14,514 nt of DNA from Chloroflexota bacterium (GTDB lineage: Bacteria; Chloroflexota; Dehalococcoidia; JACQGW01): NCBI GenBank assembly GCA_016199325.1, contig JACQGW010000106.1, positions 1 through 14,514 on the forward strand, read 5' to 3'. The position numbers and the translations under genes are program-made. The notes under the pieces were generated by a model. It made no database searches, was not told the DNA's origin, and was given only the letters and a program-made list of their open reading frames with translations. Shown here piece after piece: positions 5,550-13,298 of this stretch (positions within the stretch are counted from its first letter, which is position 1; every line of letters starts with the position of its first letter).

Positions 5550-7286
5550 CTACTTCCTGGTCACGTAGGTCTTCTCAAGGAACATGAGCCGAACAGGCAT
5601 CGGGTTGTAGCCCTCGACGCGCTTGTTCGAGACCGTCGCGAACCGGTTGTAGTAGTTGACGGGCTGCACGGCCTCGTCCATCAGCATCTTTTGCATCTCG
5701 AAGAGGGTCTGCTTGCGCTTCTCCTGGTCCGGATCGGCCGCCTGCTTGGCCATCAGCTCGTCGAACTTCGGGTCGCAGTAGCCCCACCGCTTGTGGCGCG
5801 GGTTCTCGCAGCCGAAGAAGATCCACATCAGCTCCTCTGGATCGGGCGAGCTGTAGGTGCCGTCGGCCAGGAACAACTGCTGCTTGCCGTCGCTGACGAA
5901 CTGGTAGAACTTCGACGAGTCGACCTTCTCGATAGAGGTCTTGAACCCGACGGCGCTGAAGTCGGCCTGGACCAGCTCGGCCATCCGCGGCCAGAAGCCG
6001 GTGCTCTGGGTGTAGACCACCAGATCGGGCGCGCCGCCGGCCTCCTTCACCAGGTCCTTCGCCTTCTGCGGATCGTACTTGTAGTAGTCCTTGAACTGCG
6101 GCGCGTGCGCCCACATCGGGATCGAGATGATCCCGGCGCCCAGATCGGCCTCGCCGTAGAAGACGACGTCGATGATCTTCTGCTTGTTGACGGCGTGGGC
6201 GATAGCCCGCCGGAGCCGCACGTCCTTCACGGTGTCGTTCAGCTTGTTGACCCCCATGTAGCCGGTCGACGCCGCCGGCACCGTCTGGACCTTCAGGTTG
6301 GCGTTCTTCCGGAACATCTCCAGGTCCTTGAAGTCGATGAACGGCGACATGTCGACCTCGTCGGAGATCAGGCTGGCGGTCATCGCCTGCTCGTCCGGGA
6401 TGACGCGGACGACGATCCGGTCGAGCGGCGGCCGGCCGCCCCAGTAGTCGTCGAACGCCTTGATGGACCCCTGGTTGCCCTTCTCGGCCTTCTCGAACAC
6501 AAAGGGGCCGGTCCCGACCGGGTTGCGCCCCACGTCCTTGGCGCCGTGCTTCTTGATGGAGGCCGGGCTCATGATGCCGGCGGTCGGCGCGGCGAGCGCG
6601 GCGATGAACGCGGCCATCGGCTTGTCGCGGACGATCTCGACCGTGAAGTCGTCCTTCGCCTTGACGGACTTCACGCCCGGCAGCACCGACGTGCGGGAGA
6701 TGGCGTTCGGCTCGTGGTGGGGGTGGTTCTTGTCGAGGTAGCGCATGTAGTTGAGCTCGACCGCCTCGGCGGTGAACGGCGTGCCGTCGTGGAACTTGAC
6801 GCCCTTGCGGAGCTGGAAGGTGTAGGTGAGGCCGTCGGCGGAGACGGTGTGGCCCGTCGCCAGCGCCGGCACCGGCGTCTTCATGTCCCGGAAGGTGTAC
6901 AGGCCCTCGAACATGTTGCCGTACAGCCACGAATGGGCCCAGCCCTGGAAGCCGACCATCGGCACGAAATTGTCGCCGATGGCCTCGCCGGCGACGACGA
7001 GGGTGCCGCCCTGGGTCGCCGGCTTGCTCGTCGTGACCGGCGCCGCCGTCGCCTGGGCTGCGGGCGCGGGTGCCTTGGTCGGCTGCGCGGCCGGTGCGGC
7101 GGTCGCCTGGGCTGCGGGCGCGGGTGCCCTGGTTGGCTGAGCCGCGGGCGCGGGCGCGCTCGGCGCGCAGGCGGCGAGCGCGGCGAGGCCGCTGCTCATC
7201 CCAAGCAGGCTGACCGCGGCGAGCAGATGGCGCCTGGACAATCGCGTGGGCATCGCGCTGGATGTCTCTCGATCCTGTGTTGTCAC
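5550..7286 (-). CDS. ABC transporter solute-binding lipoprotein, family 5 (paralogue 2)
   Basis: A 578-residue paralogue of the protein at 1305-3008, with the same order of parts: twin-arginine motif SRRHLL (17-22), lipobox LAAC with Cys40, an Ala/Pro/Gln/Thr linker, then the family 5 domain with FHDGTPF and NPVGTGPF. Its linker is longer because an 18-residue block is tandemly duplicated (DNA at about 7042-7149). The Cys pair is 493 and 504. The pocket-side segment DGTYSSPDPEELMWIFFG differs from paralogues 1 and 3, so ligand preference may differ. GTG at 7286 follows an AGAGGAAGGA purine tract and puts the lipobox Cys at residue 40, as in the others; ATG at 7253 would still keep the signal. 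It lies 164 nt after hyuB, with a heptad repeat in the gap. No promoter is obvious. Confidence 0.92.
   Translation of the reverse strand: MTTQDRETSSAMPTRLSRRHLLAAVSLLGMSSGLAALAACAPSAPAPAAQPTRAPAPAAQATAAPAAQPTKAPAPAAQATAAPVTTSKPATQGGTLVVAGEAIGDNFVPMVGFQGWAHSWLYGNMFEGLYTFRDMKTPVPALATGHTVSADGLTYTFQLRKGVKFHDGTPFTAEAVELNYMRYLDKNHPHHEPNAISRTSVLPGVKSVKAKDDFTVEIVRDKPMAAFIAALAAPTAGIMSPASIKKHGAKDVGRNPVGTGPFVFEKAEKGNQGSIKAFDDYWGGRPPLDRIVVRVIPDEQAMTASLISDEVDMSPFIDFKDLEMFRKNANLKVQTVPAASTGYMGVNKLNDTVKDVRLRRAIAHAVNKQKIIDVVFYGEADLGAGIISIPMWAHAPQFKDYYKYDPQKAKDLVKEAGGAPDLVVYTQSTGFWPRMAELVQADFSAVGFKTSIEKVDSSKFYQFVSDGKQQLFLADGTYSSPDPEELMWIFFGCENPRHKRWGYCDPKFDELMAKQAADPDQEKRKQTLFEMQKMLMDEAVQPVNYYNRFATVSNKRVEGYNPMPVRLMFLEKTYVTRK
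7042..7149 (-). repeat. 54-bp tandem duplication in the binding protein 2 linker
   Basis: Comparing bases 54 apart gives near identity from 7042 to about 7149, with only a few substitutions. It encodes two copies of an 18-residue Ala/Pro/Gln/Thr block that differ mainly at an Arg/Lys position. The linker tethers the binding domain to its lipid anchor, so length change by in-frame duplication should be tolerated. Confidence 0.75.
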
Positions 7287-7314
7287 GTTCCTTCCTCTTG
7301 AGCTGTCGGGTTGA

Positions 7315-7349
7315 GTTTCTGGTTGTTGGTTTCTGGTTTCTGGTTCGAG
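7315..7349. repeat. Five consecutive heptads near GTTTCTG
   Basis: Five 7-base units run without interruption: GTTTCTG (7315-7321), GTTGTTG, GTTTCTG, GTTTCTG (7336-7342) and GTTCGAG (7343-7349). GTTTCTG also occurs in the inverted repeat at 1253-1299, and GTTCGAG is the complement of a unit in the right arm at 302-343. The run is 29 nt upstream of the GTG of binding protein 2, inside the hyuB-binding protein 2 spacer. No gene function is apparent. Confidence 0.75.
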
Positions 7350-7376
7350 AGGCATCGACGCACCCCCAAACCTCGT

Positions 7377-7392
7377 TCTCTGCGTCTCTGCG
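7377..7392. repeat. Tandem octamer TCTCTGCG
   Basis: TCTCTGCG is repeated exactly at 7377-7384 and 7385-7392, followed by G. It lies between the hyuB stop (7451) and the heptad run. It is a very short element, listed because it belongs with the other phased short repeats in the spacers. Confidence 0.5.
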
Positions 7393-7450
7393 GTTGGTTC
7401 TACTCGGTGTTCTCGATGCGGTGCTTGTCTTTGCTCGATCTCTCCTCCCT

Positions 7451-9199
7451 CTACATGGCGCTGCCAGAGCACCGGCTGCCCGTCGCCGGACACCTCATGC
7501 GATTCGTCGCCTCGATGTCAACCGCGCCGGTGTCCGGGTCGAGGACGACGCCGTGCTCGCGGGCAGCGAAGGCGGCGCTGATCTTCTCGTCGCGGACGTC
7601 GCGGTGGACGGCCGCCGGGTCTCGCTCCAGCGGGTCGCCCCAGCCGCCTGGGCCGGCGAGCTGGCTCCGGTAGACGTCGCCGGCCTTCAGCCAGATCAGG
7701 AACTTGGACGGCAGCTCTCGCCGGCCCTGCTCGGAGTTGAGAACGTTCGTCGTCAGCGTCCCGGCCCTGCCGCCAAAGAGGCCATAGGGCCTCGTGAGCA
7801 CACGGTCAGATCGGACCTGAAGCATCGTCCCGTCGGCGAGCGCCTCGTACTCGCGCACCACGCTGAGCCCGCCACGGAACCTGCCGGCGCCACAGGCGTT
7901 CTGGACGAAGCCGTACCGCCGCACGCGCAAGGGGTAGTCCTGCTCGATCACCTCGCACGGCGTGTTGGCAACGCTGGCGACGACGCCGCAGATCCCGTCG
8001 ACCCCGTCCCTGTCCTGGCGACCGCCCCACGCGCCGAGATGAACGTCGGTGAGGAGCCAGTGGCCCCCCCCGGCATCCTGGCCGGCGAAGGTGATCAACG
8101 CGTTGCCGCCCTCATCGCCGGCCATCATCCGGTGAGGGACGATCTGCGCCAGCGCCCCCACGACGGCGTTGACGGTTCGGAGGGCCGGCAGCGCGCGGGC
8201 GGAGACGGCAGCCGGCGGCAGGGGGTTGAGCACCGTTCCAGGGGGAACGAGCACGCGAATGGCCCGTGTGAAGCCGGAGTTGTACGGGAGGTGGGGGGGC
8301 ATGGCCGCCCGTACTGCGAGGTAGGAGGCGGCTTTCGTGAACGTCTCCGGCGTGTTGATGGCGGCCCGCACCTGGGGCGCCGTGCCGGTGAAGTCCAGCT
8401 CCAGCTCGTCCCCTTTGACGGTCACTTTGAGATGGATGGGGATCGGACCGGGGTCGAGCCCATCGTCGTCGATCGCGTCGGCGAACGTGTATTCGCCATC
8501 CGGCCAGCTCGCGATCTCCGCTCGCGCCATGCGCTCCGTGTAGCCCATGATCTCGCCGACGTAGACGCGAAGCCGGGCGTAGCCGTATCGCCGAACGTAC
8601 TCCAGGAAGCCACGCTCGCCGACGGCGATGGCGGCGAGGATGGCCCGAATGTCGCCGACGACGCGGTGGGGCTGCCGAACGTTCTTCTCGATGATGTCCC
8701 AGAGCGTCCGGTTGGGCACGCCGCGCCTGGCAAGGTGGCTCGGTGGAATCCGAAGCCCTTCCTGATAGATCTCCGTCGAGTCGGCGGCGTTGGACCCCGG
8801 CACCCGGCCGCCCACGTCGCTCATGTGCGCCTCGGCGCCGACCCAGGCGGCCAGCGCCCCGTCCACGAAGATCGGCTTGAGAATGAACAGGTCGGGCAGG
8901 TGGCTGCCGCCCTCGTACGGATCGTTGACGATGAAGATGTCCTCGGGATCCGCGCCGTCGCCGAACTTGCCCCGGACGCCGGCCAGCGCCGCCATCATCG
9001 AGCCGAGGTGGAGCGGGCTCGAACGGCCCTGGGCCATGACTTCGCCCTCCGGCGTCAGGAGCGCGGTCGTGAAATCCAACTGCTCCCGGACGACAGGCGA
9101 ATAGGCGGCGCGCGCCATCGTCAGCGCCATCTCGTCGCAGAGCAGCGTCAGGCCGTTCTTGATGAGCTCGAAGGTGACCGGATCGACCCGAGCCTGCAC
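7451..9199 (-). CDS. Hydantoinase B / oxoprolinase-family subunit (HyuB-like)
   Basis: A full-length 582-residue member of the HyuB family, the B subunit of ATP-dependent N-methylhydantoinases, 5-oxoprolinases and acetone-carboxylase-like enzymes, which normally works with an HyuA partner in the cytoplasm. It opens VDPVTFELIKNGL, carries NDPYEGGSHLPD (92-103) and EAHMSDVGG (123-131) with likely metal ligands His100, Asp103, His125 and Asp128, and has the usual late GPGGWGDPLERDP segment. The last 20 or so residues are Cys/Arg/Ser-rich and less family-like. No hyuA gene is in the window. The GTG start at 9199 has an AGAGGA ribosome-binding site made partly from the stop of binding protein 3, only 7 nt away, so the two are probably translationally coupled. 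This suggests the imported ligand of that binding protein is its substrate or precursor. Confidence 0.9.
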   Translation of the reverse strand: MQARVDPVTFELIKNGLTLLCDEMALTMARAAYSPVVREQLDFTTALLTPEGEVMAQGRSSPLHLGSMMAALAGVRGKFGDGADPEDIFIVNDPYEGGSHLPDLFILKPIFVDGALAAWVGAEAHMSDVGGRVPGSNAADSTEIYQEGLRIPPSHLARRGVPNRTLWDIIEKNVRQPHRVVGDIRAILAAIAVGERGFLEYVRRYGYARLRVYVGEIMGYTERMARAEIASWPDGEYTFADAIDDDGLDPGPIPIHLKVTVKGDELELDFTGTAPQVRAAINTPETFTKAASYLAVRAAMPPHLPYNSGFTRAIRVLVPPGTVLNPLPPAAVSARALPALRTVNAVVGALAQIVPHRMMAGDEGGNALITFAGQDAGGGHWLLTDVHLGAWGGRQDRDGVDGICGVVASVANTPCEVIEQDYPLRVRRYGFVQNACGAGRFRGGLSVVREYEALADGTMLQVRSDRVLTRPYGLFGGRAGTLTTNVLNSEQGRRELPSKFLIWLKAGDVYRSQLAGPGGWGDPLERDPAAVHRDVRDEKISAAFAAREHGVVLDPDTGAVDIEATNRMRCPATGSRCSGSAM

Positions 9200-9206
9200 C
9201 TATCCT

Positions 9207-10943
9207 CTACTTCTTCGTTACGGAGGTCTTCTCGAAGTGCGACGAGCGGATCGGCAGCGGCGAGTAGCCCTCGACGCGCTTGTTCATGACGGTGGCGAAC
9301 CGGTTGTAGTAGTTCGGCTGGTGGACGACATTGTCCAGCAGGACCTTCTGCATCTCCGTCAGGATCTGCTTGCGCTTCTCCTGGTCCTGCTCGGCCGACT
9401 GGGTCGCCCGCATCTCCTCGAACTTGGCGTCGCACCAGCCCCAGCGATTGTGCCGCGGGTTGTCGCAGCCGTGGTGCTGCCAGAACTGGTCCTCCGGATC
9501 CGGGGTGCCGGGCGTGCCATCGCCAATGAACATGGCGTGCTTGCCCTCGGTGACGAACCCGTAGAACTTCCCCGAGTCCATCTTCTCGATCGTCACCTTG
9601 GCGCCGGCCGCGTTGAAGTCCGCCTGCATCAGCTCGGCCATCCGAGGCCAGAAGCCCGAGCTCTGGGTGTGCAAGACAAACTCAGGCGTCACGCCTGCTT
9701 CCTTTAGGAGGTCCTTCGCCTTCTGGGGATCGTACTTGTAGTAGTCCTTGAACTGGGGCGCATAGGCCCACATCGGTAGGGGAACGAGGCCGGCCGCGAT
9801 GTCGGCCTCGCCGTAGAAGACCACGTCGATGATCTTCTGCTTGTTGATGGCGTGGGCCAGCGCCCGGCGCACGCGCACGTCCTTCATCGTCTCATGGCGG
9901 AGGTTCATGCCCATGTAGCCGGTAGACGCCGCGGGGACGACCTGCACCTTCAGGTTGGCATTCTTCCGGAACGATTCGAGGTCCTTGAAGTCGATGAAGG
10001 GCGTCAGGTCGACCTCGCCGGAGAGAAGGCTGGCCGTCATCGCCTGTTCGTCGGCGATGGCCCGGACCACGATCCGGTCGAGCGGCGGCCGGCCGCCCCA
10101 GTACTCCTCGTTCGCTTTCATCGATGCCTGGACGCCCTTCTCGGCCTTCTCGAAGGCGAAGGGGCCGGTGCCCACCGGGTTGCGGCCGGCATCCTTCACG
10201 CCGGCTTTCTTCACGGCCGTCGGGCTCATGATGCCGCCCTGATAGCCCGCCAGGGCCGCGATGAAGGCCGACATCGGCTTGTCCCGCACGATCTCGACGG
10301 TGAGCTCGTCCTTCGCCTTGACCGACTTGACGCCCGGCAGGAGCGCCGTCCGGCCGATGGCGTTCTCGTCGTAGAACGGGTGGCTCTTGTCGAGGTAGCG
10401 CATGTAGTTGAACTCGACGGCCTCGGCGTTGAAGGGCGTGCCGTCGTGGAACTTGACGTCCTTGCGGAGCTGGAAGGTGTAGGTGAGGCCATCCTTGGAG
10501 ACGGTGTGGCCGGTGGCCAGCGCGGGCATCAGCGTCTTGAAGTCCCGGAAGGTGTAGAGCCCGTCGTAGACGTTGTTCAGGACCCAGACGCCTGCCCAGC
10601 CCTGGAAGCTGACCGGCGGCACGTAGTTATCGCCCACCGCCTCGCCCGCGACGACGAGCGTGCCACCCTGGGTGGCCGGTTTGCTCGTGGCGGCCGGAGC
10701 CGCCGTCGCCTGGGCAGCGGGCGCCTTCGTCGGCTGGACAGCCGGGGCTGCGGTCGGTTGCGTAGCCGGCTTGCTCGTCGGCTGAGCGGCGGGCGCTGCC
10801 GGCGCCGGCTGCGCAGCCGGCGCGCAGCCGGCGAGCGAGGCAAGGCCGGCGCTCATGCCGATGGTGCCGAGCGCCGCCAGGAAACGGCGCCGGGACACGT
10901 GCCGGTCGGTGGCGCTCATGGCCGATGGAGATGCCACGATCAC
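9207..10943 (-). CDS. ABC transporter solute-binding lipoprotein, family 5 (paralogue 3)
   Basis: A 578-residue paralogue with twin-arginine motif SRRRFL (17-22), a textbook lipobox LAGC with Cys40, an Ala/Pro/Gln/Thr linker and the family 5 domain (FHDGTPF, NPVGTGPF). The Cys pair is 493 and 504. Its pocket segment DGTPGTPDPEDQFWQHHG differs most from the other copies. GTG at 10943 has GGAGGA (10949-10954) 5 nt upstream. This is the copy most directly tied to a translocator: it starts 30 nt after the DppB-like permease and is followed 7 nt later by hyuB. I infer it is the cognate binding protein of that permease pair. Confidence 0.93.
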   Translation of the reverse strand: MIVASPSAMSATDRHVSRRRFLAALGTIGMSAGLASLAGCAPAAQPAPAAPAAQPTSKPATQPTAAPAVQPTKAPAAQATAAPAATSKPATQGGTLVVAGEAVGDNYVPPVSFQGWAGVWVLNNVYDGLYTFRDFKTLMPALATGHTVSKDGLTYTFQLRKDVKFHDGTPFNAEAVEFNYMRYLDKSHPFYDENAIGRTALLPGVKSVKAKDELTVEIVRDKPMSAFIAALAGYQGGIMSPTAVKKAGVKDAGRNPVGTGPFAFEKAEKGVQASMKANEEYWGGRPPLDRIVVRAIADEQAMTASLLSGEVDLTPFIDFKDLESFRKNANLKVQVVPAASTGYMGMNLRHETMKDVRVRRALAHAINKQKIIDVVFYGEADIAAGLVPLPMWAYAPQFKDYYKYDPQKAKDLLKEAGVTPEFVLHTQSSGFWPRMAELMQADFNAAGAKVTIEKMDSGKFYGFVTEGKHAMFIGDGTPGTPDPEDQFWQHHGCDNPRHNRWGWCDAKFEEMRATQSAEQDQEKRKQILTEMQKVLLDNVVHQPNYYNRFATVMNKRVEGYSPLPIRSSHFEKTSVTKK

Positions 10944-10973
10944 ATCATTCCTCCTGCTTGTGGTCGGGGTTCA

Positions 10974-11984
10974 TCAATCGGTGCCGTAGCGAATACGCGG
11001 ATCGATGAACACGTAGAGGACGTCCACGATCAGATTGACGACCACGTACGTCGTCGCCAGCAGCAGAATGCTCGCCTGGACCTGGGGGAAGTCGTGGAGG
11101 TTGATGGCGTCGACCATCAGCTTGCCGAGTCCGGGCCAGGAGAAGACCGTCTCAGTCACGGCGGCACCGCCGAGCAGGTTGCCGAACTGGAGGCCCATGA
11201 TGGTGACGATGGGCAGGAGCGCGTTGCGCAGGCCGTGGCGGATGACCACGAGGCGCTCGCGGAGCCCCTTGGCCCGGGCCGTCCGGATATAGTCCTGCCG
11301 GAGCGCCTCCAGGACCATGGCCCGGGTGATCCGGGCGATGAACCCGGCGATGAAGAGCGCGAGGACCGAGGCCGGCATGATCATGTGGGCGAGGGCCGTC
11401 CGAACGGCCGCCAGGTCGCCGGCCAGCAGGCCGTCGACGACGTAGAAGCGGGTGACGGTCTCGATGGGCGTGCGCGCGTCGAAGCGGCCGCCGACCGGCA
11501 GCCAGGCCAGGTTGACCGCGAAGAGGCCGATGAACATCAGGCCGAGCCAGAACGTCGGCATCGAGATGCCGGTGAGCGCGATGGCCCGGGCCAGCGTATC
11601 GACGACGGTGTTCTCCTTGACCGCGGAGAGGATCCCCATCGAGATGCCGAAGAGGCTCCCGAGGATCATGCCGAGAATCGCCAGCTCCAGCGTCGCCGGA
11701 AAGCGCTCGGCGACGACGTTGGATACCGGGGTGTTGCTGAAGAACGAGCGGCCGAAGTCGCCCCGCACGACGCCGGACATGTAGTTGATGTACTGGATGT
11801 GGATGGGCAGGTCCAGTCCCCATTCATGCCGGATCCGCTCGATCTCCTTCGGGTCCCGGGCGGCCTCGGTGGCGAGGTCGACCGGGCTGCCCGGTCCCAG
11901 GCGGAGAATAGTGAAGACGAGCGCCGAGACGACCAGCAGCAAGAGCGGCAACTGAAGCAGTCGGTTGGCAATGTATCGGGTCAC
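10974..11984 (-). CDS. ABC transporter inner-membrane permease, DppB/OppB-like
   Basis: A 336-residue integral membrane protein of the peptide/nickel permease B family. The first membrane segment (about 6-28) follows MTRYIANRLLQ, a typical DppB opening; further segments lie at about 98-122, 131-160, 199-218, 253-275 and 305-328 (by eye). The EAA loop that contacts the ATPase is clear: EALRQDYIRTARAKGL at 226-241. The C-terminus ends FIDPRIRYGTD, as usual. GTG at 11984 has a GAGGAG site (11991-11996) 6 nt upstream that overlaps the stop of the DppC-like gene, so translation is coupled. With its partner it forms the translocation pore. No ATPase gene follows. Confidence 0.94.
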   Translation of the reverse strand: MTRYIANRLLQLPLLLLVVSALVFTILRLGPGSPVDLATEAARDPKEIERIRHEWGLDLPIHIQYINYMSGVVRGDFGRSFFSNTPVSNVVAERFPATLELAILGMILGSLFGISMGILSAVKENTVVDTLARAIALTGISMPTFWLGLMFIGLFAVNLAWLPVGGRFDARTPIETVTRFYVVDGLLAGDLAAVRTALAHMIMPASVLALFIAGFIARITRAMVLEALRQDYIRTARAKGLRERLVVIRHGLRNALLPIVTIMGLQFGNLLGGAAVTETVFSWPGLGKLMVDAINLHDFPQVQASILLLATTYVVVNLIVDVLYVFIDPRIRYGTD

Positions 11985-11994
11985 GCTCGGCTCC

Positions 11995-12915
11995 TCAGGC
12001 GAGATTCTTCCGGGCGGTGGGATCGACCAGGTCGATCAAGCCATCGCCCAGGAGGTTGAGGCAGAGCACGGTGACGGCGATGGCGACGCCGGGATAGAGC
12101 GGCAGATGGGGACGGTCGAAGACGAAGCGCCGGAAGTCAGAGACCATGGCTCCCCAGTCTGGCGACGGCGGCTGGATGCCGAAGCCGAGGAAGTTCAGCG
12201 CCGTGGCATTCAGGATCGCCAGCGCCATGGTCGTCGTCGCCTGAACGACGAGGGGGGCGATGATGTTCGGGAAGATATGCTGGCCGAGAATGCGGGCGGA
12301 GCTGGCGCCCAGGCAGATCGCCGCCAGGACGAAGTCCCGCGCCCGGACGGAGAGCGCCAGCGAACGGGAGAGGCGCGTGAAGAGCGGGACCTGCGAGATG
12401 CCGATTGCGAGGATGAGGTTGATCACGCCGGGGCCGAGGACGACGACGATGATGATGGCCAGCAGGACCAGCGGGAACGAGAGCATGACGTCCATGGTCC
12501 GCATGATCCAGGTCTCCAGCCGGCCGCCATGGTAGCCGGCAATGATGCCCAGAGTGGTCCCAACGGTCAGCGAAAAGGCGATGGACACGATGGCGACGAG
12601 CAGGATCGTCTGTGAGCCGAAGAGGATGCGCGTGAAGATGTCTCGCCCGAAGTGATCGGTGCCGAGCAGATGCGCGGGCGACGCGTCCTGCAAGCGGATC
12701 GCGGTGTTCTGGGCAATCGGATCGTACGGCGAAATCACCGACGCGAAGATACCGCTCAACGCAATGGCCAGGAACACGATGCCTCCGACGAGTGCGGAGG
12801 GGTTCCGCGAGAGCCCGCGGAGGAAAATCCGCAGCCGCTGGCCAAAGGATCGACTTGCCGCCGTCGGGATGGCCGACCTGGTCACCGGCGCGGCAACATT
12901 CGGAACACCGCTCAT
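11995..12915 (-). CDS. ABC transporter inner-membrane permease, DppC/OppC-like
   Basis: A 306-residue membrane protein of the DppC family, partner of the DppB-like permease. It has the extended N-terminal cytoplasmic part usual for DppC, a first membrane segment around 40-62, and then the hallmark HLLGTDHFGRDIFTRILFG at 83-101. The EAA-type loop is at about 189-205 (SVRARDFVLAAICLGAS), and the end is LLGDGLIDLVDPTARKNL, also typical. ATG at 12915 is chosen from homologous length; the site upstream is only a run of Gs (AGGGGGGG), weaker than those of its neighbours. It is the first gene of the apparent operon and precedes dppB, the reverse of the usual order. Confidence 0.92.
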   Translation of the reverse strand: MSGVPNVAAPVTRSAIPTAASRSFGQRLRIFLRGLSRNPSALVGGIVFLAIALSGIFASVISPYDPIAQNTAIRLQDASPAHLLGTDHFGRDIFTRILFGSQTILLVAIVSIAFSLTVGTTLGIIAGYHGGRLETWIMRTMDVMLSFPLVLLAIIIVVVLGPGVINLILAIGISQVPLFTRLSRSLALSVRARDFVLAAICLGASSARILGQHIFPNIIAPLVVQATTTMALAILNATALNFLGFGIQPPSPDWGAMVSDFRRFVFDRPHLPLYPGVAIAVTVLCLNLLGDGLIDLVDPTARKNLA

Positions 12916-13242
12916 CAGCGCCCCCCCTGTAGTGGGATGTGCTCGTTTCTTTACTTTCTTTGCTTTCAATCCCCAGGACCGTTCGGCAAGCCTGGGAACC
13001 TGCCCTGGCATCTCTGGACGGAAAGAACTTCGTTGGGTCACGTGCGCAAGGTCACTGCACCCCGCACCCCGCCCCAACTGGACTCCGGCGATCAGTTACC
13101 CCTGGGAAGACGAACGGTCTCCCGTCGCGGCGAGCACTCCCGATCCGCCGGCCCGACAGGCTGCCCGACTGTTGACCGCTACGCTGGGATCCGAACACTG
13201 CGCGAGAACTCGTCCGCCCGCTCCTCGTCAACTTCGGCGAAA
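12916..13242. other. Spacer upstream of the permease operon, no gene seen
   Basis: I find no gene between the DppC-like start and the terminator of binding protein 4. Open frames here lack recognisable motifs. A pyrimidine tract on the + strand (about 12946-12967, built from TTTC and CTTT units) makes an A/G-rich leader for the dppC mRNA. The operon promoter should lie here, but I could not pick out a convincing -35/-10 pair. Confidence 0.4.
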
Positions 13243-13267
13243 CGGGCGGGGGACGAGCCCCCGCCCG
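13243..13267 (-). terminator. Intrinsic terminator of binding protein 4
   Basis: A perfect 10-bp G/C stem (13243-13252 with 13258-13267, arm CGGGCGGGGG) closes a 5-nt loop. On the - strand it lies about 30 nt past the stop of binding protein 4 and is followed by TTTC. Stem and position are strong, the T-run is short. It separates that gene from the permease operon. Confidence 0.6.
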
Positions 13268-13270
13268 CTT

Positions 13271-13291
13271 GAACCCTGAACCCCCAAACCC
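13271..13291. repeat. Short heptad run GAACCCT/GAACCCC/CAAACCC
   Basis: Three 7-base units, GAACCCT, GAACCCC and CAAACCC, lie between the terminator and the stop of binding protein 4. They are related in length and composition to the heptads at 224-343 and 1253-1299. The following GGTTCC plus the preceding AAACCC also occur just after the stop of binding protein 1 (about 1294-1304). Confidence 0.5.
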
Positions 13292-13298
13292 GGTTCCA

